Notes under the pieces: model-generated | The model's input: only the letters and a program-made list of their open reading frames with translations | Databases searched by the model: none | What the model was told of the DNA's origin: nothing | Shown: piece after piece, positions 1 through 11,722 of the stretch | How positions within the stretch are numbered: the first letter of the stretch is position 1 | Layout: every line of letters begins with the position of its first letter | Position numbers and translations under genes: made by a program | Assembly: GCF_000208745.1 (NCBI RefSeq) | Contig: NC_030854.1 | Location: 12,844,520-12,908,519, forward strand | Direction of reading: 5' to 3' | DNA length: 64,000 nucleotides | Source: Theobroma cacao | Taxonomy: Eukaryota > Streptophyta > Magnoliopsida > Malvales > Malvaceae

Positions 1-330
1 TTTTAAATGAAGATTTTAGACTTTTAAACTCATTTTGAATATGAATTGTGTGTTTTGTACTTGTATATTACGTTTTAGCCAGTTTTAAAATTTTTGAGAA
101 AAATGACCAAAATACCCTTGTGAGACGAAAAATTAATATTTTATTTGTTTAAAGTTGGAAACAGCTTAAAATATTTTAGAACACGATATTTGACAATGGT
201 TGCTCACAAGGGAACAAAGAAACTGATAGTAAAGCCTTGCGGGGTTTCGGGTTGACATTTCGGGCAATAAGTGTCTACCGGGACACCGCGGCGGTTGTCA
301 CGGGCTCGAGGGGAGTACCGGGTCGTGACA
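1..330 (+). mobile_element. 3' part of the 5' LTR of gypsy element W
   Basis: The sequence ends in GGGTCGTGACA at 330 and is followed after 7 bases by an iMet-type PBS, which marks the 3' end of an LTR. Positions 197-330 match 1512-1645 with only two substitutions over 134 bases, so those are the two LTR ends of one element. The reverse complement also matches the start of the solo LTR at 4372-7354, which shows the family's full LTR is about 3 kb. The upstream part lies outside the window. Confidence 0.85.
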
Positions 331-337
331 ATTCGAT

Positions 338-349
338 TGGTATCAGAGC
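338..349 (+). other. Primer binding site of element W
   Basis: TGGTATCAGAGC is complementary to the 3' end of plant initiator Met-tRNA. It lies 7 bases after the LTR end and about 170 bases before the gag ATG. Confidence 0.9.
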
Positions 350-520
350 TTTTGGTTTTCAAGATCAAAGTTTTTAGTTTTAAAGTTGTTTTAAATATTT
401 ACAATATCAGTGTGGCCCCGGATTAAGTTAAGTTAGGTTAGGTTGAATAGAATGCATGCATTTGCATATAGAGCCTAAGGTTACCTAAACTTGCTCGTAT
501 TTTTTTTTATATAGATTATA

Positions 521-1411
521 ATGCCTCCTCGACGCGGACGCCCACCTCTCACTAGATCGGTTGGGAGGGGAAGAGGTAATTCCCAACGTCATCAGCCAGA
601 TACAGTAGAGGAGGAATCAGCTGCATCTGCTGCTGAGAAGGCCGATAGTCCTCCACATCCTCCATCTCCTCAGCCACCTACTGGTATTCCCGCCATGCCT
701 ACTGAGGCAGCACAGGCATTGGCAGCTTTCTTTGCAGCAATAGCTGGTCAAGCTCAGACTGGTCAAGTTCCACCTGTAGTGCCTCCAGCTACTCCTTTAG
801 TTCCACCACCAATACAGGATGTATCCATTTCCAAGAAGCTGAAGGAGGCTAGGCAATTGGGTTGTGTATCTTTCACTGGTGAGTTGGATGCCACTGTGGC
901 AAAGGACTGGATTAATCAGGTGTCCGAGACTCTCTCTGATATGGGATTAGATGATGACATGAAGCTGATGGTGGCTACGAGATTATTAGAGAATAGGGCT
1001 CGTACTTGGTGGAATTCGGTGAAGTCCCGTTCCGCTACTCCTCAGACATGGTCTGATTTTCTCAGGGAATTCGATGGTCAGTATTTCACTTATTTCCATC
1101 AAAAAGAAAAGAAGAGAGAATTTCTGAGTTTGAAACAGGGAAATCTAACTGTAGAGGAGTACGAGACTCGTTTTAACGAGTTGATGTTATATGTGCCGGA
1201 TCTGGTGAAATTTGAGCAGGATCAGGCCAGCTATTTCGAGGAAGGGCTCCGTAATGAGATCAGAGAGCGAATGACAATGATTGGTAGGGAGCCACATAAG
1301 GAGGTGGTACAGATGGCTTTACGGGCTGAGAAGCTCGCGACTGAGAATAGAAGGATTCGGACTGAGTTTGCAAAAAGGAGGAATCCTGGTATGTCTTCTA
1401 GTCAGCCAGTA
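521..1411 (+). pseudogene. gag: Ty3/gypsy gag of element W, cut by an assembly gap
   Basis: This encodes the capsid polyprotein of a Ty3/gypsy retrotransposon. The ATG at 521 opens MPPRRGRPP, a basic start that resembles the MPPKTRA and MPPETRV starts seen elsewhere in the window. A proline/alanine-rich stretch follows (about residues 30-105), then the retrotransposon gag fold (about 120-265) with key segments DWINQV, ARTWWNSV and EEYETRFNEL. The frame is open and undamaged for 297 codons up to the gap, so this is the best-preserved gypsy protein here. The nucleocapsid zinc knuckle and all of pol are missing. The open frame appears to continue through the Ns to 1570, but the residues after the gap are translated LTR and are not gag. 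The chromovirus or non-chromovirus lineage cannot be decided without the reverse transcriptase. Confidence 0.85.
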
Positions 1412-1511
1412 NNNNNNNNNNNNNNNNNNNNNNNNNNNNNNNNNNNNNNNNNNNNNNNNNNNNNNNNNNNNNNNNNNNNNNNNNNNNNNNNNNNNNNNNN
1501 NNNNNNNNNNN
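1412..1511. other. Assembly gap of exactly 100 N
   Basis: A 100-N run is a common placeholder for a gap of unknown size. Gag lies before it and the 3' LTR terminus after it, so the missing sequence should hold the rest of gag, pol, the PPT and most of the 3' LTR, several kb in all. Confidence 0.95.
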
Positions 1512-1645
1512 TGGTTGCTCACAAGGGAACAAAGAAACTGATAGTAAAGCCTTGCGGGGTTTCGGGTTGACATTCCGGGCAATAAGTGTCTACCGGGACA
1601 CCGCGGCGGTTGTCACAGGCTCGAGGGGAGTACCGGGTCGTGACA
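1512..1645 (+). mobile_element. 3' end of the 3' LTR of element W
   Basis: This matches 197-330 at 132 of 134 positions and ends in GTCGTGACA. Athila-like integrase sequence starts right after it, so W was inserted into an older Athila copy. The few differences suggest a fairly recent insertion. Confidence 0.85.
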
Positions 1646-2888
1646 AATATCCTTCCTCTTGATTTGAACTTTCATTAGAAAAAGAAATTTTGGCATGATA
1701 TTAAATACTATGTTTGGGATGAGCCTTTCTTGTTTAAGTAATGTAAAGATTAGATTCTTAGAAAGTGTGCCCTAGAAGAAGAAATCCAAAGCATACTTTA
1801 GCCTTTCCATTCATCAGATTATGAAAGACATTTTGAAGGAGACAGAACTATTGCTAAAATTCTCCAATCATGTTTGTATTGGCCTACATTGTTTAAATAT
1901 GCCCACTACTTTGTTTTACAATGTGATCGATGCTAGAGAGTGGGTAACATATGAAGGAGACAAGAGATGTTTGTCAACATCATCCTTGAAGTAAAGATCT
2001 TCGATGTGTGGGGTACTGACTTCATGGGTCCATTGATACCTACATACAACAATAAACACATCTTGGTTGCTACTGATTATGTCTTGAAGTAGGTTAAAGC
2101 AGCAGCTTGTCCTACCAAGGACTCCAAGGTGTTGATGAATTTCATGAAGAAAAATATCTTCACTTGATTAAGCACTCCAAGGGCTATCATAAGTGATAAG
2201 AATAGTCAATTTTGCAAGAAATATTTTGATGCACTTCTTGTAAAATATGGAGTGAAACACAAGGTTGCAATTGTTTACCATCCTTAAACAAGCTAAGGTT
2301 TCCAATAGAGAGATTAAGAGGTTTTTGGAGAAAATGGTTTATCCCTTACGAAAGGATTGGGCAGAAAGTTTAGATGATGCACTATGTGCATATCAAACTA
2401 CTTATAAGACTCCAATTGGTATGTCTCCATGCAAGCTTGTCTTTGGAAAAGCTTGTTACCTTCTAGTAAAGCTTGAGCACAATGCTTATTGGGCCATTAA
2501 GAAGTTGAACTTTGACTTACAAGTAATTGGTGAAAGAAGGACTCTACAATTAAATGAACTGAATGAATTTCGACATCAAGCATACAAGAATGCAAAAATC
2601 TATAAGGAAAAAACAAAGAATTGGCATGAGAAGAAAATAGTGGAATGTCACTGCTGGGCTAGCCAATATGTGTTGCTCTATAATTCTTGCTTGAAATTGT
2701 TTTCAGGCAAGCTAAAATCAAAGATGTATGGGCAATTCATAATGAATAAGGTGTTTCTACATGGAGTAGTTGAAATGGTAGAGAAAGATGGGCAAACATT
2801 CAAAGTTAATGGGCAAAGATTGCAACATTATTGGGGAGGTGAAATTAATTGTCAAAATTCCTCAATAAATCTCCTTGATACTAATTAA
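1646..2888 (+). pseudogene. pol: Athila-like gypsy integrase remnant
   Basis: Conceptual translation in shifting frames gives an Athila-lineage integrase: a zinc-binding region near 1870-1940, core segments around DVWGTDFMGP (about 2000-2030) and IISDKNSQF (about 2190-2215), then a long open stretch at 2265-2888. That stretch carries RKDWAESLDDALCAYQT, KTPIGMSP and YWAIKKLNFDL, which are hallmarks of the C-terminal half of Athila integrases. The frame is broken by stops before 2265 and by a frameshift near 2280. The region that should carry the third catalytic acid reads AKVSNREIK instead of the usual VEVSNREIK. The ATG at 2265 is only an opening after the frameshift and not a real start. The protein is certainly inactive. 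Confidence 0.85.
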
Positions 2889-3971
2889 GTGTGAGATAGT
2901 CAAGCTAATGACTATGAAAAAGTGCTTCTTGGGAAGCAACCCAAGCTTTCCAATGCTTTCTTAGTAGTTTGTTTTTAATAGTTATAGGATATTTTCATGT
3001 TAAATTGTTTTATTTTCTTACTTTTAATTAATGAGAGTTTAATTTGTTAGTTTATGTTTGATTATATCAAGCAAACATTAATTTAGTGTGTTTTTTTGTG
3101 TTTAGGTGCAAGTAAGCCAAAATACGTGTTCGAAGCCACAATATTGGTGGATTCGGTGTTGTAGTGCCTCGACATCTCATGCTCACTGTGTTTGGAGGAA
3201 GAATTAAATGTCATGGCCTTGGCGAAATCACGCCACAAAGCCTTTGCATCCAACATTCGTTGAAGTTTTATAAGTATTCAATGCCACGACACAAGAAGAA
3301 TCACCCCACGATGCTGCGAGAAAAGAAAGAATAGACTACCAAATGACACGATGATACATCAAAAGAAAGATGCCAAATTCGCAAAAAGAAAATCTTAACA
3401 CCCACTATTTAAACCACTTTTACCCACCACTATCTCATTAGCCTTTAACTCATTCTCTCTCTACAAATTTTCGCTTTTCCATACTCTTAAAATTTTCGCT
3501 ATAAAATCATCAAAATTTCTCAACCAAATGATCACCCAAACTCACTCTTTGCCTCCTACATTCATTGTTGGATTGAAATATTCAAGTAAGTCTACTTTTC
3601 TTCCCTTTTGACATTACATGCAGAAAGTTTTGGCCTAGTTGGTGTTGTTGACTTTAGAAAGTTAATTATTGAGCAAAGTTTGATTTGAGATTAATAGTTA
3701 TATTTTTCAGTATACATTACTTGATAACTCTATTATATAGAGTTATTTAGACACATTTTGGGACATTAATGTAGCTTAGTCCTTGTGTTTTAAGTAGTTT
3801 TTAGATAGCATTTATGTTTTTAGTTTATTAGTTTTAGGCATGTGAACTTAGCTTAATTCAAGTAATTTTCGTTTATTTTCATGTTGAAAGCCCTATTTTA
3901 AGCCTAGTTTGATTTCGTATTTGTTTTTGTAGGTTTTCAATTGCATAAAGTTAAATGGTGATCACCTATGT
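2889..3971 (+). mobile_element. Athila-like 3' non-coding region
   Basis: This stretch lies after the integrase and has no long ORF. It contains an intron-like acceptor (TTTTTTTGTGTTTAG at about 3087-3103) and a pyrimidine-rich stretch of short A/C-rich segments. Its layout resembles 62996-63600, where a similar TTTTTGTAG acceptor is followed by a comparable C/T-rich leader. In Athila elements this place holds the env-like region and the start of the 3' LTR. I cannot locate the LTR boundary. The last five bases (3967-3971, TATGT) are the left TSD of element X. Confidence 0.5.
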
Positions 3972-4371
3972 TTCCACAGCCCAGTTTTCGAGCTATGACG
4001 GATGCATGGACCCAATGGGCATAGCCCATTAAGCCCAAGCAAGCCTCTTTATGTAGTCCTGTCCATTTTTTCATCACTCATTCCTACAGTCAAATTTCGT
4101 AATTTTTAACTATAAGTATTTCAATAATATACTATGACAACCAAATATTTACATTTGCATTATCTCAAAATAATGTCACCCATTGCCAACTCATAGTGGT
4201 ACAATAAATCAAAGTATCCATATTTTGATCATAACATGCATTTTAATGATTTACATCACGTGTACGTATACACAAGCAAAAGACTCTTGACTACCAGCGG
4301 AGTGACTTTGGGTGAAGGTACAACTACTAAATGCCACAGTACATACACAAAGGCAAATAGAAGAGGACACT

Positions 4372-7354
4372 TGTCACGACTCGGTACTGCCCTCGAGCTA
4401 GTGACAACCGTCGCGGTTTCCCAATCGACACTCATTACCCGAAATGTCAACCGGAACCCCGCAAGGCTTTAATATTAGTTTCTCATATTCCCTGTGAGTA
4501 TCAAATATCATGTTCTAAAAGATTTTAGGCTATTTCTAACTTAAATCAATAAAAAAATTATTTCTATCTCACAGGGGCATTTTGGTCATTTTTCCCTAAA
4601 AATTTTGAAATCGGCTAAAAATGTAGTATGCGAGTATAAAACACATAATTCATAATAAAAAATAAGTTTAGATGACTAAAACATTCATTTAAAATGAAAT
4701 TATGACTATTTGAATATAATAAAAGTATTCAATAAAATATTCTATTTTCCTATAAAATAATATTTATAGAGTTACCGGTAAATAATTTTTGTAGCATAAA
4801 AACTAAATAAATTCAAACATACTGTAATACAGATAGCCAAAGTATAAAATTTAATTTACAGTGACATGTGGACCCACGAACGACTAAAAGTATCAAAAGT
4901 GGTAAACCTACAGTTTTTTAGGATGCAAGTCCAACTGTAGCCCTCAACAAAGTTAGCTATCTACCGACTATCCCGAGCCTGAAATGGGTGGAAAGAAGGG
5001 TAATGACATTATATAATCCCAGTGAGTAAACAAATACCATAAAAAATATCTAAAGCTTAGTAAATGGAGACAGATTAAAATAGATCATTATATTGTAATT
5101 CATCACCTTTCAAATCATTTCAACCAAATAAAATCAATTCATATAAATTGAGTAATCAACATGGCTTATGAATTTCTTAAAACTTTGGCTCATGCCAAAA
5201 TCATTCTCATACTCAGTTATCAGGGATACCTTGGCCTGGGGTTATCCCAACCAAGTCCTCCAAGACTGTTAAAAAGTCATGTATGCATAAATCATGTTTT
5301 TATTTTGAAAACATAGTCGTTTCTTGGCGTTGGCTGAGTGCACCCTCACGTGGTGGTTTGGCATGAAGTGAACTCTAAAGTTGTACCTCAGGAGTTACCC
5401 TACATGCCTCTTAGACTGAGGTAAGAATATAGCGGGGTTACCGTGCCCCTCTAATAGGCTGGTCCACGGAACCCGCCTACTGTAGCAAGCTAAACCCACC
5501 AATTCAATAAAATCTCAACCGCATGACATGGCAATTATATCACAATCCAGCCTCTCAAGGCTAAATACACAGTTCATATATTTCAACACAAATACCAATT
5601 CAGCCATTCATGCAAATATTGTCAGAAGCCATTCGATTCAAACCATGAATTTACAACACATGAAAATAGTCTTCAATTACTCTATTTTCAAACCATCATT
5701 TCATTTCAAAATAATGTTATAAAATCATTTCATTAAATCACATTTTAATTACAAAACAGAAAGATTTACCATGTAACTCATTTTCCATAAAATCAAAAAA
5801 TCGGATAAAAATCACTTTAGATAATTAAAATGATAGTAAGATTACTCACTATTTCGGGAGTCGAATTCCAAGTACTCCGATTCTTGATCCTCGGGTACTA
5901 TCTCTTGACTTTTGCTAAAATGCTCACCACCTAGACATAATGCACAATAAGCCATTTACTACATTTGTGCTAAATTGTTATAAAACCAATTTAGGCTCTA
6001 TACTAATGTATGAAATGGGATGTAAATTGTTTGGATTATCGTCTAAACACGGTGTTCTACACAAATTTAATTGTGTACCTAAATAAAACGGTATTGGCCT
6101 AATTCTATTTATCACTCGATTAATTGGCCAATATGTCCAATTCAACTCCAAACAATTCCATTGTTATCCCAATACTCCAAATCATCAAACACAAATTAAA
6201 TAACTTGAAATATGACAAAATCATCCTCACATTTTCTCTTGGAAAATTCGGCCATGGTGGGTGCATCAACACTATAATTTTTCAAGCTTGATTCTCACAC
6301 CATAAATCACTAATTTCTAACCAAATCACTTGAAGTAAAATCAAAATTATCATCAATATTCTACATGGAGAATTTGGCCAATGATGGGTGATGGGAGGAA
6401 GTGAATTTTTCTTGTTGGCTTTTCATACTACACATCACTAACTAACTAAAAATACTAAAATACCTTAAAATCTAACCAAAACAACCATCAAAATCTCTCT
6501 TTAAGTGTTCGGCCAGCAAGAGACCCATCATGAAATCATGTGATTCTACCATGGAAAATAAGAAAAAATGCTTAAGAAAGAGAGCTCTCAAGCTTAATTG
6601 AAAAATCTTACCTTTTTTTTTCACTTATTTCCTTGAATTTTCACACTTTTCCCCTGAATTTTTCCACCTAGGGTTTTGTTCTTCCTTGTCTTCCTTTGTT
6701 CTTGCTTTGGCCAACCATAAGAATGAGAAATGGGCTGGTTTTGTGCTAATTTATAAGGAAAATAATAAAGAAATAAAAGCTTGACACTTGTCACCTTACC
6801 ATTGGTCCATTTTTAATTCTTAACTATTAATCTTTCTTTCTCCACCACATAAAATCCTTCATTATCCATAATAATATTGGGTAAAATCCATGTGTTGGAC
6901 AAGTGTTGGGTGGTGTAAAATTACAATTTTGCCCCTAGGGTGGCAAAATGACTATTTTGCCCTTATGCTCGAAAAAATGCTGAAATTAAAATTATTTACT
7001 TCTCAAACTCAAATTATACTCCAAATGATCAATCTTAGTCAAAAATTTCATCCAACACTCACATCTTAACCTCAGGTGGCAAAATAACCATTTTGCCCTT
7101 AGGTCATGAAAATTTCAATTTGACTTCAAATCGGTCCTCAAACTCTGAGTCACAATTTTAAGTCATTCTTGAGTTTTAAAATTCTTAATTTCATCTTAAA
7201 ATCTCTATTTGGAATAGTTCAAGGCTTAATTCAACTTAATTGTACCATTTGATACATTGTCGTCCTTTAATGATTTTCGAGGTACCCAAGTAAGCAAACA
7301 TGCATTCTTATGTAAGAATGGCATAATAAACATATTGTAGAGTCGGGCTTGACA
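4372..7354 (-). mobile_element. Solo LTR of W's family inside X's 3' LTR
   Basis: The 2983-bp LTR starts TGTCACGACTCGG and ends GGGCTTGACA. It is flanked by ACACT (4367-4371) and ACACC (7355-7359), a TSD with one mismatch. The start matches the reverse complement of 1-330 and 1512-1645. No internal domain is present, so this is a solo LTR left by LTR-LTR recombination. The segment near 5220-5500 is more GC-rich. The end near 7180-7260 resembles the 5' ends of the LTRs at 46862-49630 and 50538-53551. Confidence 0.85.
4979..5849 (-). other. Candidate LTR intron (W-family LTR)
   Basis: Read on the - strand, ATA|GTGAGTAATC at 5849 is a good donor and CCCATTTCAG|GCTCGG at 4979 a good acceptor, 871 bases apart. 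Donor-acceptor pairs in the same relative places occur in other LTR families of the window. This is inference from sequence only. Confidence 0.45.
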
Positions 7355-7645
7355 ACACCTCAATCTAGGTCCCAACTACCTTCGAATCTGAAAACTTGAA
7401 GTGAAAAAGAGCGAGTATAAACCTAGTGAATGAACATAAGAAGGGAACAAGCAAACGATACCAAAAGTTTTAGAAAACATGATGCATTTATGTTAAAAAC
7501 AACGCAAATTAGCTTAATTTCTTGATAAAACCCCTCAATTCAATCTTTGATTATTTTACCCCTCAATGTTGAAGGATCCATGATCAACAATGAAGTTGAA
7601 GAGTGAAAACTATAGCAAATATCTAAGCAAGACAAGCAAGATAAA

Positions 7646-7832
7646 GAGTTTCTCACTACAATGAGAATACAATTTCACCACAGCAAAATTCAGGGTAGGA
7701 AACCACCTGAGAGTATTTCGCTATAGTGAGAATGTATTCTCGCTGCAGCAAAAATCTGGCCAAGTCAAGCCCCCAGCATCCGAGAGTTTCTCGTTGTAGT
7801 GAGAATGCAATTTCGCTACAGTGAGAAACAGG
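7646..7832. repeat. Palindromic CTCGCTGCAG-type repeat cluster in X's 3' LTR
   Basis: There are six or more degenerate copies of a half-palindrome around TTTCTCRCTRYARYGAGAAT, spaced about 30-60 bases and separated by a CCCCCAGC(A)CCGAGAG linker. Most copies here are decayed versions of the perfect form at 43259-43276. Confidence 0.7.
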
Positions 7833-8181
7833 GCAATGAAGTTAAAAGGATTCTTGCCACAACAAAAATCCATTTTTGCTGCAATGAAAATCAATTTGAA
7901 AGCATTTGTCAAATTTCAACATTCAATATTCAATGCAATCACAATATATTTTTCATGACCTCTCTATGGTATGTGTTAACATGTGTACAACCATCGGCTC
8001 ACCAGTTCATGTGCACTCCCACACCACGCATAGTTGGAATCATCATGTGCATTCTCACATCGCACAAGTCAATATCATCATGTACACTCAACGCCACACC
8101 ATCACAAGCATGTGCACTCCCACATCGAACACAAATGGTTATAATTATCACACAATATTATCATTCAAGGCATAACATACA

Positions 8182-9280
8182 TGTTGGCTCCATTAGTTTT
8201 TGATGATAATAAAACATTCCCATTCATGTGTGTCTAATACCTTTACTTGAGTGTGCAAGAAATTAATGTATAAAATTAATTTATTTACTCTTCAAAGAAT
8301 ATTTTTGAAAGAAAAAGAGTGATAAAATCAATAAGATGTGACTGAATAACAAAGAGGAAGCTTATTGGTGAAACAAGGAAAAACATTGGATGACCAAATT
8401 TCAAATTTGAGAAATGGTGGGCTGAAAAGTTTGAGAAACAGAACCAATTTAGTCAACCAAGTCAGTCGACTAAGTGCTTTTTACCAAAATCTGCAAACCA
8501 GAAACAGAACCAACCTAGTCAACCAAGTTAATCGACTAAGAGTTCTCTGTTTGGAATTTGAACCAAAACACTACAAGACAGATTAACGGCTAGAACTCAT
8601 CCTCAACTATTTCCAACGGATATAAACTACCAAACTGCCATCAGAGTTGCATTTCCAAGTATAAAAGGGTCTTTCAACAATTAAAAACAAGTTTTTTGAA
8701 ACCTTGAATGAGATTTGAGCTATAGAGATTTGAAAAACTAGAAAAGCTTTACTTTACTTGTCTGCACTTAAACGCCTACTCTTTGCATTTGTATTTAGCA
8801 CTCAATCTTGTACCACTCAGATCAACCAATGATCATAGGTACCTTCTTTTACTACTTCTCTTGTATTCTTAGAGTGAGGGAGTCACTCTAAGGGGTTGTT
8901 GAAGCTTAGGATAGCTTGATTGTTGTAGGTTGTGGTTGAGCCTTGGAAAAGCACATTGGGTTTTAGTTGAGCCCGTGAAAAACTAGTGTAAAAGGTTTTT
9001 GGCTAAGCCTGGTAAAAAGGTTTTTGGCTGAGCTTGGTAAAAGCCATTGTAAAACTTGGTGAAAGCTTATGAATTTCACTGGTCCATAGGGAATTTATGG
9101 GAAAATCCTTGGTTGGATAATCAAAGTAGTGGATGTAGGTCTTGGACCGAACCATTCTAAATTGCTGTGCATTTTATACTCTACTTTTGTTTTCTTAAGT
9201 TTTGGAAATTAGTTTCCAATATTGTTAAGAGCCAACTTATGCTATTCACCCCCCTCTAGCACATATTATAGGGACCAACA
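8182..9280 (+). mobile_element. 5' LTR of the SIRE-like element
   Basis: The 1099-bp LTR is TGTTGGCTCC...GGACCAACA. It has a TATA box at 8660-8668. Two imperfect direct repeats of about 60 bases around GTCAACCAAGT and TCGACTAAG lie at about 8440-8550. Near 8985-9060 it has a tandem GGTTTTTGGCTRAGC unit, with one more copy than the 3' LTR. Short ORFs here are not genes. Confidence 0.92.
8660..8668 (+). promoter_or_regulatory. TATA box of the SIRE-like 5' LTR
   Basis: TATAAAAGG lies mid-LTR and is conserved at 17242-17250 in the 3' LTR. It would place the transcription start about 30 bases downstream, near 8695. Confidence 0.7.
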
Positions 9281-9282
9281 AT

Positions 9283-9294
9283 TGGTATCAGAGC
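9283..9294 (+). other. Primer binding site of the SIRE-like element
   Basis: TGGTATCAGAGC lies two bases after the LTR end and is complementary to initiator Met-tRNA. Confidence 0.92.
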
Positions 9295-9338
9295 TAGTTT
9301 CCTATTTTTAAGGCTTAACATCCTTTGGGAGGATCAAA

Positions 9339-10319
9339 ATGGCTCAACAAAAAACCATAGTTACTAAGGGACAATCAACAAATAGACCTCCTCTAATTGA
9401 TGGCTCTAATTACCCTTAGTGGAGCACTAGAATGTCAATTTATATTAGGGCTATAGATTATGAAATGTGGGATGTCATAACTAATGGACCCTTTATGCCC
9501 TTAACCGTGAATGTAGTGACAAATGAGTTGATGCCAAAGCCAAAGTCTTAACGGACTGAGGTTGAAACTAAGAAAGTTCAAATAAACTTTAAGGCCATCA
9601 ACACATTACATTGTGCCTTGACCCCCATTGAATTTAACAAAGTCTCAAGCTGTAGAACAGCTAAACATGTGTGGGAGAAACTTAGGATAATCCATGAAGG
9701 GACTTCTTAAGTCAAGGAGTCCAAAATTGCTCTCTTAACACATAGTTATGAAATGTTCAAAATGAAGCATGGTGAAAACATCACCAGCATGTTTGATAGG
9801 TTTACAAACATCACAAATAAATTGAGTCAACTAGGCAAGCCTATCCCTGAACATGAATTAGTTAAGAGACTGCTTAGAAGCCTACAAAAATCTCGAAAAC
9901 CAAAAGTGACTACCATTAGAGAGGCTAAAGATCTGAACATCATCACTCTCGATGAGATTTGTGGTTCTCTTCTGATTCATGAGCTGGAGCTTAAGGAAGA
10001 AGAAGAAGAAGACCGAAGGGAATCAAAGGAAAAGAAAAAGAGCATTACACTTAAAGCCAACATCCTTGAAGAAAAGCTGGAAGAGTTTTCCTGTGATGAT
10101 GATGAAGAATTAGCTCTAGTTGTAAGAAAATTTAGAAAGCTAATAAGCAAAAAAAATCGAAGGCTAACTAGAAGAGGTTTCAAGAGAAACCAAGGTGGTT
10201 CATGGAAAATAAGAAAAAAAAATGACTCTAACAAAAATGAGGAAATGATCTGTTACAAATGCAAGAAACCTGGTCACTTTAAGTCCGAGTGTCCATTGTT
10301 GAAAGATGAAACCCCCTAA
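9339..10319 (+). pseudogene. gag: SIRE-like copia gag, three in-frame stops
   Basis: The ATG at 9339 opens a frame encoding a copia gag polyprotein of about 326 codons. It starts with a PPLIDGSNYP segment typical of the gag N-terminus. The core follows (HVWEKLRIIHEGTS, then a long helical part), then an acidic/basic stretch (EEEEEDRRESKEKKK), and a CCHC zinc knuckle CYKCKKPGHFKSEC at about 10250-10292. Stops occur at 9417 (TAG), 9549 (TAA) and 9708 (TAA). The last looks like a CAA-to-TAA change in a normally GTSQVK segment. From 9753 the frame is open to 10319. Pol continues in another frame from 10306, which marks a frameshift near the gag-pol junction. Confidence 0.88.
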
Positions 10320-10674
10320 GAAAAATAAGAAATCTAAGAAAGCAATGGTGTCTGTTGCATGGTCTGACAGTGACACATCAAGCTTTAAAACTGATGATGA
10401 AAAATCTGAGGAAAAAGTAAACATCTATTTAATGCCACAAGAAGATGAAACAGAGGTTGAGCTGGACTTAAAGGAGACATGTTCAAAAGATCAACTCAAG
10501 AAGAAACAACCTTGGTACTTGGACAGTGGTTGTTCACGGCATATGACAAGACATGAAATGCTGTTTGCTTAGCTGGATAAGAGAAAGGGAAGAACCGTAT
10601 CCTTTGGAGATGATTGAAATGGAAGAATTCATGGTATAGGTACGGTTGATAAGAATTCCCAAACTCAAATTAGT
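10306..10674 (+). pseudogene. pol: SIRE-like protease region
   Basis: Beginning in the frame of 10306, a lysine-rich linker leads to WYLDSGCSRHMT (about 10510-10545). This contains the DSG active-site triad of copia aspartic proteases. The frame is stopped by TAG at 10570 and by TGA at 10615, and then resumes as GRIHGIGTVDK toward the integrase. The ATG at 10306 is not a real start, since in SIRE elements this part is made as a gag-pol fusion. Confidence 0.85.
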
Positions 10675-11722
10675 TATGTGTTGTTGGTTAAAGGCTTAAA
10701 GCATAATTTACTAAGTATTAGTCAATTATGTGATAAAGGATTTAGAGTGTGCTTTGATTCAACCAAGTGTGAAGTGATAGATATGACTATAAATAAAATC
10801 TCATTTATAGGAAATAGATTGAAGAATATGTATGTAATTTTTCTTGAAGATCTTGAAGTAAATAGTGAAGTATGTCTTATTGCAAATGTTGAAAATGATA
10901 GTTGGCTATGGCATAGGAGATTAGGACATGCGAGTATGAATACTATGGCAAAATTAATTAAGAAAAATCTTATTGCTGGACTGCCTGAGTTAAAATTTGA
11001 AAATGATAGGATATGTGATGCTTGCCAACTAGGAAAACAAGTTAGGACATCCTTCAAGTCTAAGAAAATTGTGTCAACATCTAGACCTCTTGAATTGCTT
11101 CATATTGATCTATTTGGTCCAAGAAGCACAACTAGTTTAGGAGGAAAATCTTATGGCTTTGTTATAGTTGATGACTATTCTAGATATTCTTGGGTGTATG
11201 TTCTTGCTCATAAGAATGATGCTCTACAAGCATTCTTAAGTCATTGTAAGAAAGTAGAAAATGAAAAAACAGTAGCCATAGTTAGCATAAGGAGTGATTA
11301 GGGAGGAGAATTTAAAAATGATGAGTTTGAAAAATTTTGTAATGAAAACGGGTTGAATCACAATTTTTCTACACCTAGAACACCCCAGCAAAATGGAGTT
11401 GTACAAAGGAAAAACCAAACCTTGAAGGAAATGGCTAGGACCATGCTATGTGAGAACAACCTACCTAAATATCTTTGGGCTGAGGCATTAAATATAGCAG
11501 CTTATATTCTTAATAGAGTCTCAATAAGACCCTTGATTTCAAAGACTACATATGAACTTTATAAATGTAGGAAACCAAATATTTGTCACCTTAGAAGCTT
11601 TGGCTGTAAATGCTTTGTATTGAATAATGGAAACAGCCCCTAGGTAAATTTGATGCAAAGAGTGATGAAGCAATATTTTTAGGATATGCATTAAACTCAA
11701 AGGCCTATAGAGTTTTTAACAA
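10675..11722 (+). pseudogene. pol: SIRE-like copia integrase, inactive
   Basis: The same frame continues with LLSISQLCDKGF and the HHCC zinc-binding module (WLWHRRLGH...CDACQLGK at about 10905-11040). The catalytic core follows with HIDLFGP (first Asp) and IRSD (second Asp, followed directly by a TAG stop at 11299). The third-acid segment reads NGVVQRKNQTL at about 11392-11424. Copia integrases normally have NGVVERKN, so the catalytic Glu is Gln here. A one-base frameshift near 11637 moves the rest (GKFDAKSDEAIFLGYA) to the frame of the reverse transcriptase. Confidence 0.88.

Noticed and set aside
1281..1582. ORFs in other frames across the 100-N gap
   Set aside because: Created by the N run; gag is in the frame of 521.
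8365..8586. Small ORF starting MVKQGKTLDDQ, also at 16947-17168
   Set aside because: It lies in both LTRs of the SIRE-like element upstream of the TATA box and translates the internal direct repeat; no family resemblance.
9977..10424. Antisense ORFs opposite the copia gag (and 10722-11057, 13672-14004, 15573-15875)
   Set aside because: Shadows of purine-rich coding sequence on the + strand.
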